DNA of 64,000 bases. It comes from Maridesulfovibrio hydrothermalis AM13 = DSM 14728. GTDB lineage: Bacteria; Desulfobacterota; Desulfovibrionia; Desulfovibrionales; Desulfovibrionaceae. Location of the stretch: NCBI RefSeq assembly GCF_000331025.1, contig NC_020055.1, positions 594,370 to 658,369 of the forward strand, in the 5' to 3' direction. Below the pieces are notes generated by a model, which saw only the letters and a program-made list of their open reading frames with translations, ran no database searches and was not told the origin of the DNA. The position numbers were made by a program, and so were the translations under genes. The stretch's first letter is position 1, and every line of letters begins with the position of its first letter. Positions 33,043-44,336 of the stretch are shown piece by piece.

Positions 33043-36000
33043 ATGTATAGAAAAGCAGCTCTCACACATATAATTACCGCAATTATCCTTCTGATTTTCG
33101 CCCTTACAGTCGAAACTGCTTCGGCATTTCAGCAAGATTTAAGATTCCAAAGATTTTCACTGAAAGAAGGATTGTCTCAGTCGTCCGTTCTATGCATGAT
33201 TCAGGATTCTAAAGGATTTATGTGGTTCGGTACTTACGATGGTCTGAACCGCTATGATGGCCGCCACGTAAAAATATACAAAAAGACCAAAAATCCCAAC
33301 TCCCTTTCAGATGGTAATATCCGCGCCCTTTACGAAGACAGCTCCGGCCTGCTCTGGATCGGAACCAAGGGAGGCGGGCTGAACTACTATGACCGCAAAA
33401 CCGATACCTTTACTCACTTTCTACCCGAAAAAGACAATCCAGCATCCATATCAGGTAAAACAGTCCGATGTATCTATGAAGATTCCCGCGGACAACTCTG
33501 GATCGGGACTCACAACGGCCTGAACCTCTACGACAGAGGGTCACGAACTTTCAAGCAATTCAAAAAATCAGATTCTCCCGACAGTATCAGTCATAATGAA
33601 ATACGGGCAATTTACGAAGATATGCAAGGCCGTCTCTGGATAGGCACGGCGGGGGGGCTTAATCTGTTTCAACCTGATACTGAGACCTTTAAACAATACC
33701 TGAACAACCCGGAGGACAAAGACAGCCTCTGTGACAACACGGTTCTTTGCTTCTACCAGAACAAAAAAGATGAATTATGGATCGGAACCAAAAAAGGTAT
33801 CGCCATCCATGATCCACGGACAGACACTTTCAAAACTCTTTTCCGTTCACTTGAAATCAATTCCATTTATGAAGACAGAGCAAACAATCTCTGGCTTGGA
33901 ACTCTTGAAGGACTTGCCAAAAGATATGCTGAAACGGCTACTCTTAAACCTGAAGAAATGCGCTTTGCCTTCTTTAAAAACAATCAGCTTGATCCGCAGA
34001 GCCTCAGCGACAACAAAGTAACCCATATTCTGGAAGACCAGTCAGGAGTGCTCTGGGTGGGGACTTACGCCGACGGCCTGAGCATACTTACTCCTAAAAT
34101 GCAGGCTTTCGGAATTATCACTCATCAGCCGTGGAAAAAAAATACTATTCCCGGGCAGGAAGTCAGTGCCGTTCTGGAAGACAGTGAAGGACTCATCTGG
34201 ATCGGTACATATAAAAACGGACTTAGCATCTATGATCCGCGAAGTGGCAAATTCAAAAATTATGATAAAAAATCTCCTGCGCCATGGAAGCTTAATGGTG
34301 ATAGAATTAATTGCATTTTTCAAGATTCAAAAGGACTTGTCTGGGTGGGAACCCGTAAGAAAGGAATTTTCGTCATTGATAAAGATAAAGGAATTGTTGC
34401 CCGCTACCGTAGAGACAAAAAAAACAAGAATTCGCTGAGTCAAAACAACATCTGGTGGATTTACGAAGGCAGCAAAGGGTATATCTGGATTGGAACCAGT
34501 AAAAAAGGACTTAACCGCCTTGATCGGAAAACCGGAGAGTTTAAACGCTACAACCACTCCGATGACGACCCTACCAGTCTGGGACATAAAAGGGTCCGCA
34601 ACATTTTTGAAGACAGCAATAACAACTTATGGATCTGTACCAATGCAGGATTAAATCTGATGGACAGGGAGAAAGGTACTTTCACCCACTATAAACATGA
34701 TCCTGATAATCCGAACTCTATCTCCAACAACAGAGTTACCCCTATAGCTGAAGCCGCAGACGGCTCCCTCTGGCTGGGAACTGATGCAGGATTAAACAGA
34801 TTTGACCCGATAACTGGAATCTTCACCAGATACACCGAAAAAGACGGACTCGCCAACGATGGTATTCAGGGCCTTTGTCTCGACAGTGAAGGTAAAGTCT
34901 GGGTTTCTACATTCAAAGGGATTTCCACTCTGGACCCTACAAACGGAAAAGTCTGGAACTTCGGTACATCTGACGGTTTGCAGGGAATCGAATTCTGGAT
35001 CAACTCATATAATAAAGGGCAGAGCGGGAAGATATATTTCGGAGGACTCAAAGGGATGAACATCTTTGATCCTCACAATATCAAAATTAATCCAACACCG
35101 CCTCCGGTCGTTATTACCGACCTGACAATCATGAACACTCCCGTTGATTTAGATACTAACATTACTGAAACCAAGGAGATCACACTCTCCTGGAAAGATG
35201 CAATGTTCACCTTTGACTTTGCCGCTCTAGATTACCAAAATCCTAAACTGAACAAATATAAATACAGACTCGAAGGATTTAATGACAAGTGGATTGACGC
35301 CTCCGCCAAAGCAACGGCGACTTTTACAAACTTTGACCACGGCAGTTATCTATTCAGGGTAATCGCCTCAAACAGTGACGGAGTCTGGAACGAGACAGGA
35401 ACAACAATCAAAATCAAAATTATCCCTCCCATATGGAAAACATGGTGGTTCATCGGAACATTCATAGCTGTTATACTTATCATGCTATCCCTGTTTATCC
35501 ATTTCCGCATACGCTCTATCAAAAAACAGCAAAAAGAACTTGCTAAACAGGTTGCTGAAAAAACAGCAGATCTCAATGAAGAAATTGATGAACACAAGAA
35601 AACAGAAGAGCAACTTGAACTGGCCATTGTTAAAGCTCAAGAGGCAAATCATGCTAAAAGTGCTTTTCTGGCCAGCATGAGCCACGAGATACGCACACCG
35701 CTGAACTCCATCATCGGCGTTGCCGACCTGCTCAAGAATACGGATATGTCTGAAGAGCAGGCTGAGTATGTAAATATATTCGAATCTTCTGGCGAAATAC
35801 TGCTTTCAATCATCAACGACATTCTTGATTTCTCCAAAATCGAAGCTGATCATGTAAAACTTGAATCCATCCCCATTGATCTGCTGCAGGAAGTTGAGTC
35901 CATCGTAGGACTGCAAACTACAGCCGCCGCCACCAGAAACATAGAGCTGGTATGCAGATACAAACCGGATGTGCCGGAATTTGTTATAGGTGATCCCACA

Positions 36001-36507
36001 AGATTACGTCAGATTATCCTCAATATTCTATCTAATGCTGTAAAATTCACATCCAGCGGAGAAGTCAGCATCACTGTTACACGGTCAAACAATCCCAGCG
36101 CGCCGGATAATATAACCTTTACCATCGCCGATACCGGCGTAGGGATTGAACCGGCCAAGCTTGAAACGATTTTTGCACCGTTCTCACAGGCTGACAGCTC
36201 AACCACAAGGCAGTTTGGCGGATCAGGCTTAGGACTTTCTATCAGTAAAAAACTGACAGATCTTATGGGCGGAACCATTACAGCGCAGAGCACTCCCGGA
36301 GTAGGCAGCACCTTTGAAATATCCCTTCCGCTCCCCAGAGACAGGGACGTTCATGTGCCTGCATATCCTGATCTGGGCTACTCTGAAATAATTGTGGCAG
36401 CGCAGAATCCCAATACACTGGCTTCCATTTGCGAAACCTTGAACTACTTCAAGGGCACCACCACCCCATGCTCCAACGCTGAGTCCCTTAAGGCCCTGCT
36501 GGAGTAA
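33043..36507 (+). CDS. Two-propeller sensor histidine kinase, hybrid type, cut by an in-frame TAA
   Basis: An N-terminal signal peptide (about 1-29) precedes 13-14 Reg_prop blades (about 35-690), each of the form DSKGFMWFGTYDGLNRYD, i.e. two seven-bladed periplasmic propellers. Next come a Y_Y_Y domain (about 710-800), a membrane segment near 805, a coiled coil, HisKA with the phospho-acceptor His in ASMSHEIRTPLN near 882, and HATPase_c with IILNILSNAVKF, DTGVGI and GSGLGLSI. This resembles hybrid two-component sensors for polysaccharide degradation products. The frame stops at TAA (36505-36507) but continues open in the same frame into a receiver domain, so the ancestral protein was about 1,377 residues. 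Confidence 0.88.
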   Translation: MYRKAALTHIITAIILLIFALTVETASAFQQDLRFQRFSLKEGLSQSSVLCMIQDSKGFMWFGTYDGLNRYDGRHVKIYKKTKNPNSLSDGNIRALYEDSSGLLWIGTKGGGLNYYDRKTDTFTHFLPEKDNPASISGKTVRCIYEDSRGQLWIGTHNGLNLYDRGSRTFKQFKKSDSPDSISHNEIRAIYEDMQGRLWIGTAGGLNLFQPDTETFKQYLNNPEDKDSLCDNTVLCFYQNKKDELWIGTKKGIAIHDPRTDTFKTLFRSLEINSIYEDRANNLWLGTLEGLAKRYAETATLKPEEMRFAFFKNNQLDPQSLSDNKVTHILEDQSGVLWVGTYADGLSILTPKMQAFGIITHQPWKKNTIPGQEVSAVLEDSEGLIWIGTYKNGLSIYDPRSGKFKNYDKKSPAPWKLNGDRINCIFQDSKGLVWVGTRKKGIFVIDKDKGIVARYRRDKKNKNSLSQNNIWWIYEGSKGYIWIGTSKKGLNRLDRKTGEFKRYNHSDDDPTSLGHKRVRNIFEDSNNNLWICTNAGLNLMDREKGTFTHYKHDPDNPNSISNNRVTPIAEAADGSLWLGTDAGLNRFDPITGIFTRYTEKDGLANDGIQGLCLDSEGKVWVSTFKGISTLDPTNGKVWNFGTSDGLQGIEFWINSYNKGQSGKIYFGGLKGMNIFDPHNIKINPTPPPVVITDLTIMNTPVDLDTNITETKEITLSWKDAMFTFDFAALDYQNPKLNKYKYRLEGFNDKWIDASAKATATFTNFDHGSYLFRVIASNSDGVWNETGTTIKIKIIPPIWKTWWFIGTFIAVILIMLSLFIHFRIRSIKKQQKELAKQVAEKTADLNEEIDEHKKTEEQLELAIVKAQEANHAKSAFLASMSHEIRTPLNSIIGVADLLKNTDMSEEQAEYVNIFESSGEILLSIINDILDFSKIEADHVKLESIPIDLLQEVESIVGLQTTAAATRNIELVCRYKPDVPEFVIGDPTRLRQIILNILSNAVKFTSSGEVSITVTRSNNPSAPDNITFTIADTGVGIEPAKLETIFAPFSQADSSTTRQFGGSGLGLSISKKLTDLMGGTITAQSTPGVGSTFEISLPLPRDRDVHVPAYPDLGYSEIIVAAQNPNTLASICETLNYFKGTTTPCSNAESLKALLE

Positions 36508-36606
36508 CAGCATGAGTCAAAGTACAAACTGCTCATATACGATACCCGCTTCAACAATGATATCGGGCTTAACCTTCTCAAATCGATAAAAGAATCCGGA
36601 GTTGAA

Positions 36607-37176
36607 TTGCCGCCTGTACTCATGCTGCAACGCGGAGCAAGCTTTGACAGAACTCTTCTTACGCAGGGAATTGAGGGACAAGGCATGACCCTGCCCCCTT
36701 CAAGGCATGGCTTTCTGCGTATGATAATGAAGATGCTGAGCATCACCCCGCAGGGAAGTCATACCTCTTCGAAAAAAGAATTAATAACTTTGCCGCCTAT
36801 CAAAGTTCTTGTGACCGAAGACAATATCCCCAATAGGGAACTGGTCAAACATTTTCTAAAGAATACGGCTGCAACCCTTTCCATGGCAGCCAACGGCAAG
36901 GAAGGTTTAAAGCTTGCCCTGACTGAGAAATATGATGTGATACTTATGGACATGGAAATGCCGATAATGGACGGCTACCAATTCTTAGAAAAATTCAGAA
37001 AAGAAGAGCTGAACGTTCACAACGCTAGAACCGGAGTCATAGCTCTGACAGCTCATGCTTCTTCGGAATACAGACAAAAATGTTTGAATGCCGGAGCTGA
37101 TGATTTTCTATCCAAACCTATCAAGCAGGAAAAACTTCTTAAGACAATACTGAATCTGTACAACAGGATGAAGTAA
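36607..37176 (+). CDS. Receiver domain, detached C-terminal part of the preceding hybrid kinase
   Basis: The reading frame is identical to that of the upstream kinase and is open from base 36508, so this is the kinase's own C-terminus. About residues 65-185 are a response-regulator receiver: IKVLVTEDNIPNREL with the acidic pair, VILMDMEMPIMDGYQ with the phospho-acceptor Asp, ALTAHASSEY and FLSKPIK with the conserved Lys. The part before it (open from 36508) resembles an inactive receiver linker. Whether it is translated separately, from the TTG at 36607 or a nearby ATG, or only by readthrough is unknown. Its last base is the first base of the next gene's ATG. Confidence 0.7.
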   Translation: MPPVLMLQRGASFDRTLLTQGIEGQGMTLPPSRHGFLRMIMKMLSITPQGSHTSSKKELITLPPIKVLVTEDNIPNRELVKHFLKNTAATLSMAANGKEGLKLALTEKYDVILMDMEMPIMDGYQFLEKFRKEELNVHNARTGVIALTAHASSEYRQKCLNAGADDFLSKPIKQEKLLKTILNLYNRMK

Positions 37177-37673
37177 TGCAAAAATTGTCCCCCCGTCAGA
37201 CCAAATGGGTAAGAGCTGTTCATATGCTCAGTGCATGTCTGTGGGGCGGAGGAGCTTTATCGCTTGTACTTTTACATTGCATTTTTACCCCTCATTCAGG
37301 GGACTCGCTCTTTGCCCGTGACATCTGCCTGAAAATAATCGACCAGTATGTTGTCACCTCCGGAGCACTGGGCTGCCTGATGACTGGATTCATCTTCGCA
37401 TGGAAAACCTCATGGGGCTTTTTCAAATTCAAATGGATCATAGCCAAATGGACGATTAATGTAGGCTTTATTCTATTCGGTTTTTTCTTCTATATGCCCT
37501 GGCTGGAGCGCATGAGTCAGCTGTCGGGCAGCTTTCGGCTCATGGCTTTGCAAACCCCAGCCTACCTGCGCAGCCAGTTCTTTAACGAAATCTCCGCCTT
37601 TGCGGTCTTCGGGTGTCTGCTGCTCGTAGTCTGGATTTCAATTTTCCGCCCGTGGGGCAAGATCAGGTCTTAA
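37176..37673 (+). CDS. Small four-helix membrane protein, coupled to the hybrid kinase
   Basis: The 165-residue protein has about four membrane segments (SACLWGGGALSLVLLHC near 20, SGALGCLMTGFIFAW near 62, WTINVGFILFGFFFYMPWL near 92, and FAVFGCLLLVVWISIF near 147). The arrangement recalls DUF2269-like integral membrane proteins. A WXRXXH-type N-terminus (WVRAVHMLSACLW) could ligate haem, but this is uncertain. The start codon shares one base with the stop of the receiver frame, implying coupled translation with the kinase. Confidence 0.7.
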   Translation: MQKLSPRQTKWVRAVHMLSACLWGGGALSLVLLHCIFTPHSGDSLFARDICLKIIDQYVVTSGALGCLMTGFIFAWKTSWGFFKFKWIIAKWTINVGFILFGFFFYMPWLERMSQLSGSFRLMALQTPAYLRSQFFNEISAFAVFGCLLLVVWISIFRPWGKIRS

Positions 37674-37837
37674 CCCATCAACACTTGACAGCAACGCCGT
37701 GCAAATGCTTGATTCATTTTCCGGAAGCGGACATCAGTTTTTTTTCAACCCGATTCGCTTCCAGAAACAATTTCTACTAAGCAAATCTGACCTTAATAGA
37801 CCGGGGTTGGCTTAATAATATTTTATGGAGGATTCAT

Positions 37838-38257
37838 ATGGATAATGGATATGCGCAGACTATTGCATCAGACATAATGCAGATGCTTGAATCAGCTAAA
37901 AGTAGCGATTTGGATGTTAACAGCGGCTTTCAAAATGACGCTTTCACCGCTGAAAAATTTTCCTTCGGGTATCTTTTTTACCCACGTGAAATGCTGCTGA
38001 ACATCCCCAACCTGCCACAATCTGTACGCAAGAAAATTAAAAAATCCAATATACTTGGGCTGGTCGATGTGGAAGGGAAAAAAGTCGGCATCCACCTTAT
38101 CTGCTCCATGACTATAGGATTTGATGAGGTTAAAACCGCAGAAGACATCATTGCCGGAATCAACTCCAAAGAACTGATGGACTTCAAAGAACAGATCGCC
38201 GGAATTCTGCAAAAGGATCTGGTGGGAAATATTGACGAAAAAAAGACACAGCAATAG
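37838..38257 (+). CDS. Conserved-looking hypothetical protein
   Basis: The 139-residue protein is soluble, with no signal peptide and no motif I recognise. It contains FSFGYLFYPREMLLNIPNLPQ, then IKKSNILGLVDVEGKKVGIHL, and a helical C-terminus FKEQIAGILQKDL. Good codon use, a tggagg ribosome-binding site before the ATG and a strong terminator after it show it is a real single-gene unit. It is flanked by signalling genes, but nothing shows a role in signalling. Confidence 0.7.
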   Translation: MDNGYAQTIASDIMQMLESAKSSDLDVNSGFQNDAFTAEKFSFGYLFYPREMLLNIPNLPQSVRKKIKKSNILGLVDVEGKKVGIHLICSMTIGFDEVKTAEDIIAGINSKELMDFKEQIAGILQKDLVGNIDEKKTQQ

Positions 38258-38280
38258 TCTTAAAATATACTTTTCAAATA

Positions 38281-38322
38281 AAACAGGTGCTGAGATTATT
38301 TAAAATTTCAGCACCTGTTTTT
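38281..38322 (+). terminator. Bidirectional terminator between convergent genes
   Basis: aaacaggtgctga (38281-38293) pairs with tcagcacctgttt (38308-38320), followed by T on the + strand and preceded by A-rich bases. It serves the 37838 gene and the convergent hybrid kinase. Confidence 0.88.
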
Positions 38323-38325
38323 TAT

Positions 38326-40479
<2,154 letters not shown>

Positions 40480-40601
40480 AACTCTGAATCTTGGTTTTAA
40501 TTAATTATGATTTAAATAACCACTGGTAGATAATCTGATAATTTAAAAGACTATTACCGTTATTACCTATTCAGAGCAAGGCCACAAGGCAGTATTATTA
40601 A

Positions 40602-41639
40602 CTACGTCTCACTTTTTAATTTCAACCCTTTTATAAGACCGAAACAACCGGCAAGCATCATATCTCCACCCGGCGAAGGAAATTCAACAGGAAAACCGGT
40701 CAGCAGACCACGCTTCGGCCCCATTACATAAGTAGGAGTAAAGGTTCCGGCTTCCTCCGGAAGGTCAAGGGTCAGACAGCCATGCCCCCAGTCATCAAAC
40801 ACATCCTCAAAAGAGAGCTTACCTTTACGGAACAGCTGGGAATCTTTCCACAGTTTATCAGGGGTCATATTGCCGGTATGATGTTCATAAACCCCGTACA
40901 CAGCTCCTTTGTAGAGTAAAAAAGAAATAGTATGGCTATTGCCTACATTAATCAGACAGATACCCTGCTTAAAACTGTGCTCCATAATTTCATCAACGAA
41001 TAATGCGCCAAGTACCGCTGCGGCTCCGGTGTCTGAAACTGGACCGCCCCCTATGGATTCTTGAAGTTCAGCCAGACGGGTGAACTCTTCGGGGATCTCA
41101 TTAAAAAGCAGGCTTTCAGGGCGACCGTCATTTTCAAGCAGCAGTCTGTTCCAGAGACTGAAGCGGCCCATCCTGTTACTCTTGCCGGGATGATAACCGT
41201 GATCCTGTACAGACGCTGTAACAAGGTCGGGATACTCAAGCCCAGCTGCGGCAAGAAAACATCTCCACCAGCCGGGATCAAAGTCACATTGATGAACAGG
41301 AACACAGTCCGCCGGAAGTGAATCACTCAAGATAATCCCTTTACCCTCCAGCCGGACAAGATCATCCCCCAGAGCCAGAGCCGCGCGTGGATGGGCATAT
41401 ACCTTATACCCCGCATCAATATGAGGAAATACTGAGCGGGCAAAACCACCGCCCATATTTTTGCCGGTCAGATAGATATCCCTACCGTTACGGGTGTGCT
41501 CTTTTATCTTCTCCCCTACCACGCGGGCCGGAGACGGAAGAACAAACTTAAAACAATTCTCTATCTCCACCCCTTCAATATAATAAAGAACATCCTGAGT
41601 TCCGCTACCGATATCAAGACTAAGTATTTTACGACTCAA
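40602..41639 (-). CDS. DUF1786 family protein (ASKHA-like ATPase fold)
   Basis: The 345-residue protein begins KILSLDIGSGTQDVLYY, the phosphate-1 loop of the actin/sugar-kinase/Hsp70 superfamily. SDTGAAAVLGALF near 215 and CLINVGNSHTISFLLY near 240 supply the second phosphate motif. The layout matches DUF1786 (COG4012), often annotated as pyruvate-formate-lyase-activating-enzyme-related, function unknown. A region with PVHQCDFDPGWWRCFL may contribute to substrate or metal binding. It diverges from the short leader and lipase-like gene on the + strand. Confidence 0.8.
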   Translation of the reverse strand: MSRKILSLDIGSGTQDVLYYIEGVEIENCFKFVLPSPARVVGEKIKEHTRNGRDIYLTGKNMGGGFARSVFPHIDAGYKVYAHPRAALALGDDLVRLEGKGIILSDSLPADCVPVHQCDFDPGWWRCFLAAAGLEYPDLVTASVQDHGYHPGKSNRMGRFSLWNRLLLENDGRPESLLFNEIPEEFTRLAELQESIGGGPVSDTGAAAVLGALFVDEIMEHSFKQGICLINVGNSHTISFLLYKGAVYGVYEHHTGNMTPDKLWKDSQLFRKGKLSFEDVFDDWGHGCLTLDLPEEAGTFTPTYVMGPKRGLLTGFPVEFPSPGGDMMLAGCFGLIKGLKLKSET

Positions 41640-41779
41640 TTTGGGACTCCATTTCTGTTTTCAACCAATTTAAGGACAGCCTGAGCTAAGAAAGATGTTG
41701 CAGACTGAACTAATTTACGTCAATTGAAAACAGAACCTGCATCTCATCCCAAGTCGACACCGGAACAAACAAAGGCATC

Positions 41780-41812
41780 ATGAAAACCTATATCCCCTAT
41801 ATTCTGATATGA
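41780..41812 (+). CDS. Possible ten-codon upstream ORF (MKTYIPYILI)
   Basis: An ATG at 41780 follows an aaagg site. It opens a 10-residue hydrophobic frame whose TGA overlaps the ATG of the hydrolase gene as ATGA. The hydrolase itself has no visible ribosome-binding site, so this mini-ORF could deliver ribosomes to it by termination-reinitiation. Confidence 0.35.
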   Translation: MKTYIPYILI

Positions 41813-42642
41813 TTAAACTGCTTGCAACTACGATAGTAACTCTCTTTGCCGCCGCACCTGCCGCGCTTATTCTTTTTGCGGCACTTTTCAATTGGAAAAT
41901 AATCAAGAACAAACCCTTGAAACAAAATCTGCAAGAACTCGGCTGCGCTGCCGCTTCCAGCGTAGCCAGTCTTTTTATTGCCATCACCACCCGCCCTTTT
42001 ACCTGCCTCGACAAACTTCCCCTGCCCGAAAAGAATGGGGACACACTCCCTATACTCATGGTTCACGGCCTGTATCACAATAAAGCAGCCTGGTTTATCA
42101 TGAAATACAGGCTAAGCATGCAGGGATTCAGCAATCTGAACACATGGCAATACAACAGCTTTACCACCTCATATCCGGAACTGGTGCTGGAACTTCGAAG
42201 GGAAATCTTAAAACTCCAGAAGAAACAGAATCGCAAAGTCATGCTTATAGGTCACAGTCTGGGCGGACTGCTTATTTCCGGAGCGGCAAGCGATCCGGAA
42301 ATCGAAAAGCTCACTGCCGGAATCATCACCATAGCAACTCCTTTCAAAGGAAGTATGCTTGCGGTGACAGCCCCGGGACGACTCGGCAAAAGCCTTCACC
42401 CGCAGAGTGCTCTTTTTATAAGCGAGAACAAAATACACTTTCCCGAGCACATCAGGAAAACGGCTATAATCTCACCAACGGATGAAATGGTTCTGCCGTG
42501 GGAGAACCTTGAACCGGATCATGAACAATGGACTATTAAACGTTCCCCCGCGCTAGGGCACGTAGCAATGCTCTACAGCCGCAGAGTAGCCAGAATTGTG
42601 GCGGAAACAATCAGAGAAATTAAAAATGAAAGTGCTGCATAA
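41809..42642 (+). CDS. Alpha/beta hydrolase, lipase-like, membrane-anchored
   Basis: The 277-residue protein has a hydrophobic N-terminus (VTLFAAAPAALILFAALF) acting as a signal anchor. The alpha/beta-hydrolase fold follows: LPILMVHGLYHNKAAWF for the HG oxyanion region near residue 80, the nucleophile elbow MLIGHSLGGLLIS (Ser in GHSLGG) near residue 147, an Asp in SPTDEMV near 224 and the catalytic His in LGHVAMLYSR near 248. The order and spacing fit PGAP1/GPI-inositol-deacylase-like or EstA-type lipases. The catalytic triad is complete, so it is probably an active esterase on the periplasmic face. Confidence 0.8.
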   Translation: MIKLLATTIVTLFAAAPAALILFAALFNWKIIKNKPLKQNLQELGCAAASSVASLFIAITTRPFTCLDKLPLPEKNGDTLPILMVHGLYHNKAAWFIMKYRLSMQGFSNLNTWQYNSFTTSYPELVLELRREILKLQKKQNRKVMLIGHSLGGLLISGAASDPEIEKLTAGIITIATPFKGSMLAVTAPGRLGKSLHPQSALFISENKIHFPEHIRKTAIISPTDEMVLPWENLEPDHEQWTIKRSPALGHVAMLYSRRVARIVAETIREIKNESAA

Positions 42643-42657
42643 AAAATCCCCCCAAAA

Positions 42658-42686
42658 AAAAGGAGAAGCAAAGCCTCTCCTTTTAA
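42658..42686 (+). terminator. Bidirectional terminator
   Basis: aaaaggaga pairs with tctcctttt, with a gcaaagcc loop. It lies between the hydrolase (+) and the HEAT/receiver gene (-), with A and T flanks that serve both directions. Confidence 0.75.
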
Positions 42687-42709
42687 TTCCAATATAGCAA
42701 AAAACGCTT

Positions 42710-44299
42710 TTACGAGACGTATTCTTCAATTTTTGACTTCAACTGATCTGCGGTAAAAGGCTTGGTAATGAAATCGGTAACGCCGGTTTTCTGAGCCAGT
42801 TCTTTTTGTGATCCTTCTGATTCAGTAGTAACCATAATTACCGGAAGATCTTCAAATCCGGCAGTCTGTCTCAACTTGGAGACAAACTCCATACCATCCA
42901 TGACGGGCATATTCATATCAGTAATGATGACATCAAACTCATCACCGTTTTCTACGAGTTCATATGCTTCCTGACCATTTTCAGCGACAACAGGTTCATA
43001 ACCGGCACTGGTCAGAATGCTGCGGTAAAGAGCAAGCATAGACTTGGAGTCATCAACAGCAAGAGCTCTTTTACCTTCACCTGAAACGTGTTCAGGCAAT
43101 CTGGCGATGTCTGCCTGTGCTTCATCTCCGCCTATTTCAACAAGCTTTAAACGGAATGCTTCATGGACAACCATATCTTTGGAGGCAACAACCGCGTTCA
43201 TAAGAAAACGCCCGATCTTACCTTCGGAATAAAGACCTGCAAAGATATTTACGGCTCTGGCAGTAACAATGCCTCGGAGAATTTTACCGGCTTTGCTTCC
43301 GCCTTCACTGATAATTTCAACCATTTTTTTGATCACTCCGGGGTTGACCAGAGAATCAAGACCAGTCAGAACCGCAACGATGATAAGTTCATCCTCATCA
43401 TTTAGCCCGTCAATAAGGCTGATCACACCCTTCATCGTCCCGATACGGCCGATGGCTTCATAAATTGCGTATTTTACGCTTGAATCCGTCGAGTATTGCT
43501 TCTCAACAGCATCCATAAGCACATCAAGACCGTCCTTATCACCAATGAAACCTAGCACGTTAGCGGCAAGGATCATGTCGTCCTTGTCAGAATCCGGGCT
43601 GATTACTTTTTTGAGATAAGGGACAGCCGCCCCTCCGAGAGAACAAAGAGAGTCCGTTGCAACTCTGCGTACCGTGGGGTTTCTATGATGTATATTTTCA
43701 ACAATAAAATCCAGAGCAGCATCGGTTCCAATTTCAGCTAAAGCTTCTACAGCTTTCCAAGTCGTCAGGTCACAGACCTCATACCTGTCATCTTCATTGT
43801 TGCGCAGAACAATCGCTTTAAGTCCATCAATTGCCTGCTCATCTTTCAACTCTCCAAGCATCTCTATTGACATGACCACGACGAGGTCATCATCATTATC
43901 AATATTGGAACGGAAAAGCTCAATAGCTTCCGTGCCTCCTATTTTTGAAAGAGAAGTAAGAACTTCAAAAAGCAAATCGGCATCGTCAGTTCCCTCAGCA
44001 ATTTTCAACAGCTCCGGAACTGAACTTTTAAATTTGAACTCCCCGCAAAGCCTGATACACAAAACTTTCAGTTTCTCATCAGCACTTTCAAGCTGCTTCA
44101 CAGCACTTTGCTCATCAGATGATAAAACTCCGTTCAAGGCTGTAACAACCATATAGTCAACAGAGGTGTCATCAAGGGGAGTTTGAAATAAGTCAAGCAA
44201 CCCTTCAAGCTCAGCCGCGTCTTTCCCGGTGGCGACCTCATTAAGAATGCTGATTTTATCCAAAAAAGGTTTTTCTCTGAACCCAGCTAACATAGACAT
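42710..44299 (-). CDS. HEAT-repeat protein with C-terminal receiver domain
   Basis: The 529-residue protein has about ten HEAT-type helical repeats (residues about 15-385), for example HHRNPTVRRVATDSLCSLGG and DLLFEVLTSLSKIGGTEAIEL. A response-regulator receiver (about 405-528) follows, with ALAVDDSKSMLALYRSIL acidic pair, VIITDMNMPVMDGMEF phospho-Asp, MVTTESEGSQ and FITKPFTADQL Lys. The receiver is CheY-like in its sequence, especially the Lys-Pro-Phe turn. The next gene upstream is cheX, a CheY-P phosphatase, so the pair probably forms a chemotaxis- or motility-related module in which HEAT repeats dock a partner. Confidence 0.85.
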   Translation of the reverse strand: MSMLAGFREKPFLDKISILNEVATGKDAAELEGLLDLFQTPLDDTSVDYMVVTALNGVLSSDEQSAVKQLESADEKLKVLCIRLCGEFKFKSSVPELLKIAEGTDDADLLFEVLTSLSKIGGTEAIELFRSNIDNDDDLVVVMSIEMLGELKDEQAIDGLKAIVLRNNEDDRYEVCDLTTWKAVEALAEIGTDAALDFIVENIHHRNPTVRRVATDSLCSLGGAAVPYLKKVISPDSDKDDMILAANVLGFIGDKDGLDVLMDAVEKQYSTDSSVKYAIYEAIGRIGTMKGVISLIDGLNDEDELIIVAVLTGLDSLVNPGVIKKMVEIISEGGSKAGKILRGIVTARAVNIFAGLYSEGKIGRFLMNAVVASKDMVVHEAFRLKLVEIGGDEAQADIARLPEHVSGEGKRALAVDDSKSMLALYRSILTSAGYEPVVAENGQEAYELVENGDEFDVIITDMNMPVMDGMEFVSKLRQTAGFEDLPVIMVTTESEGSQKELAQKTGVTDFITKPFTADQLKSKIEEYVS

Positions 44300-44336
44300 A
44301 TCAAAGACTCACTTTTTTTCATTAATGCTTCTTGAA

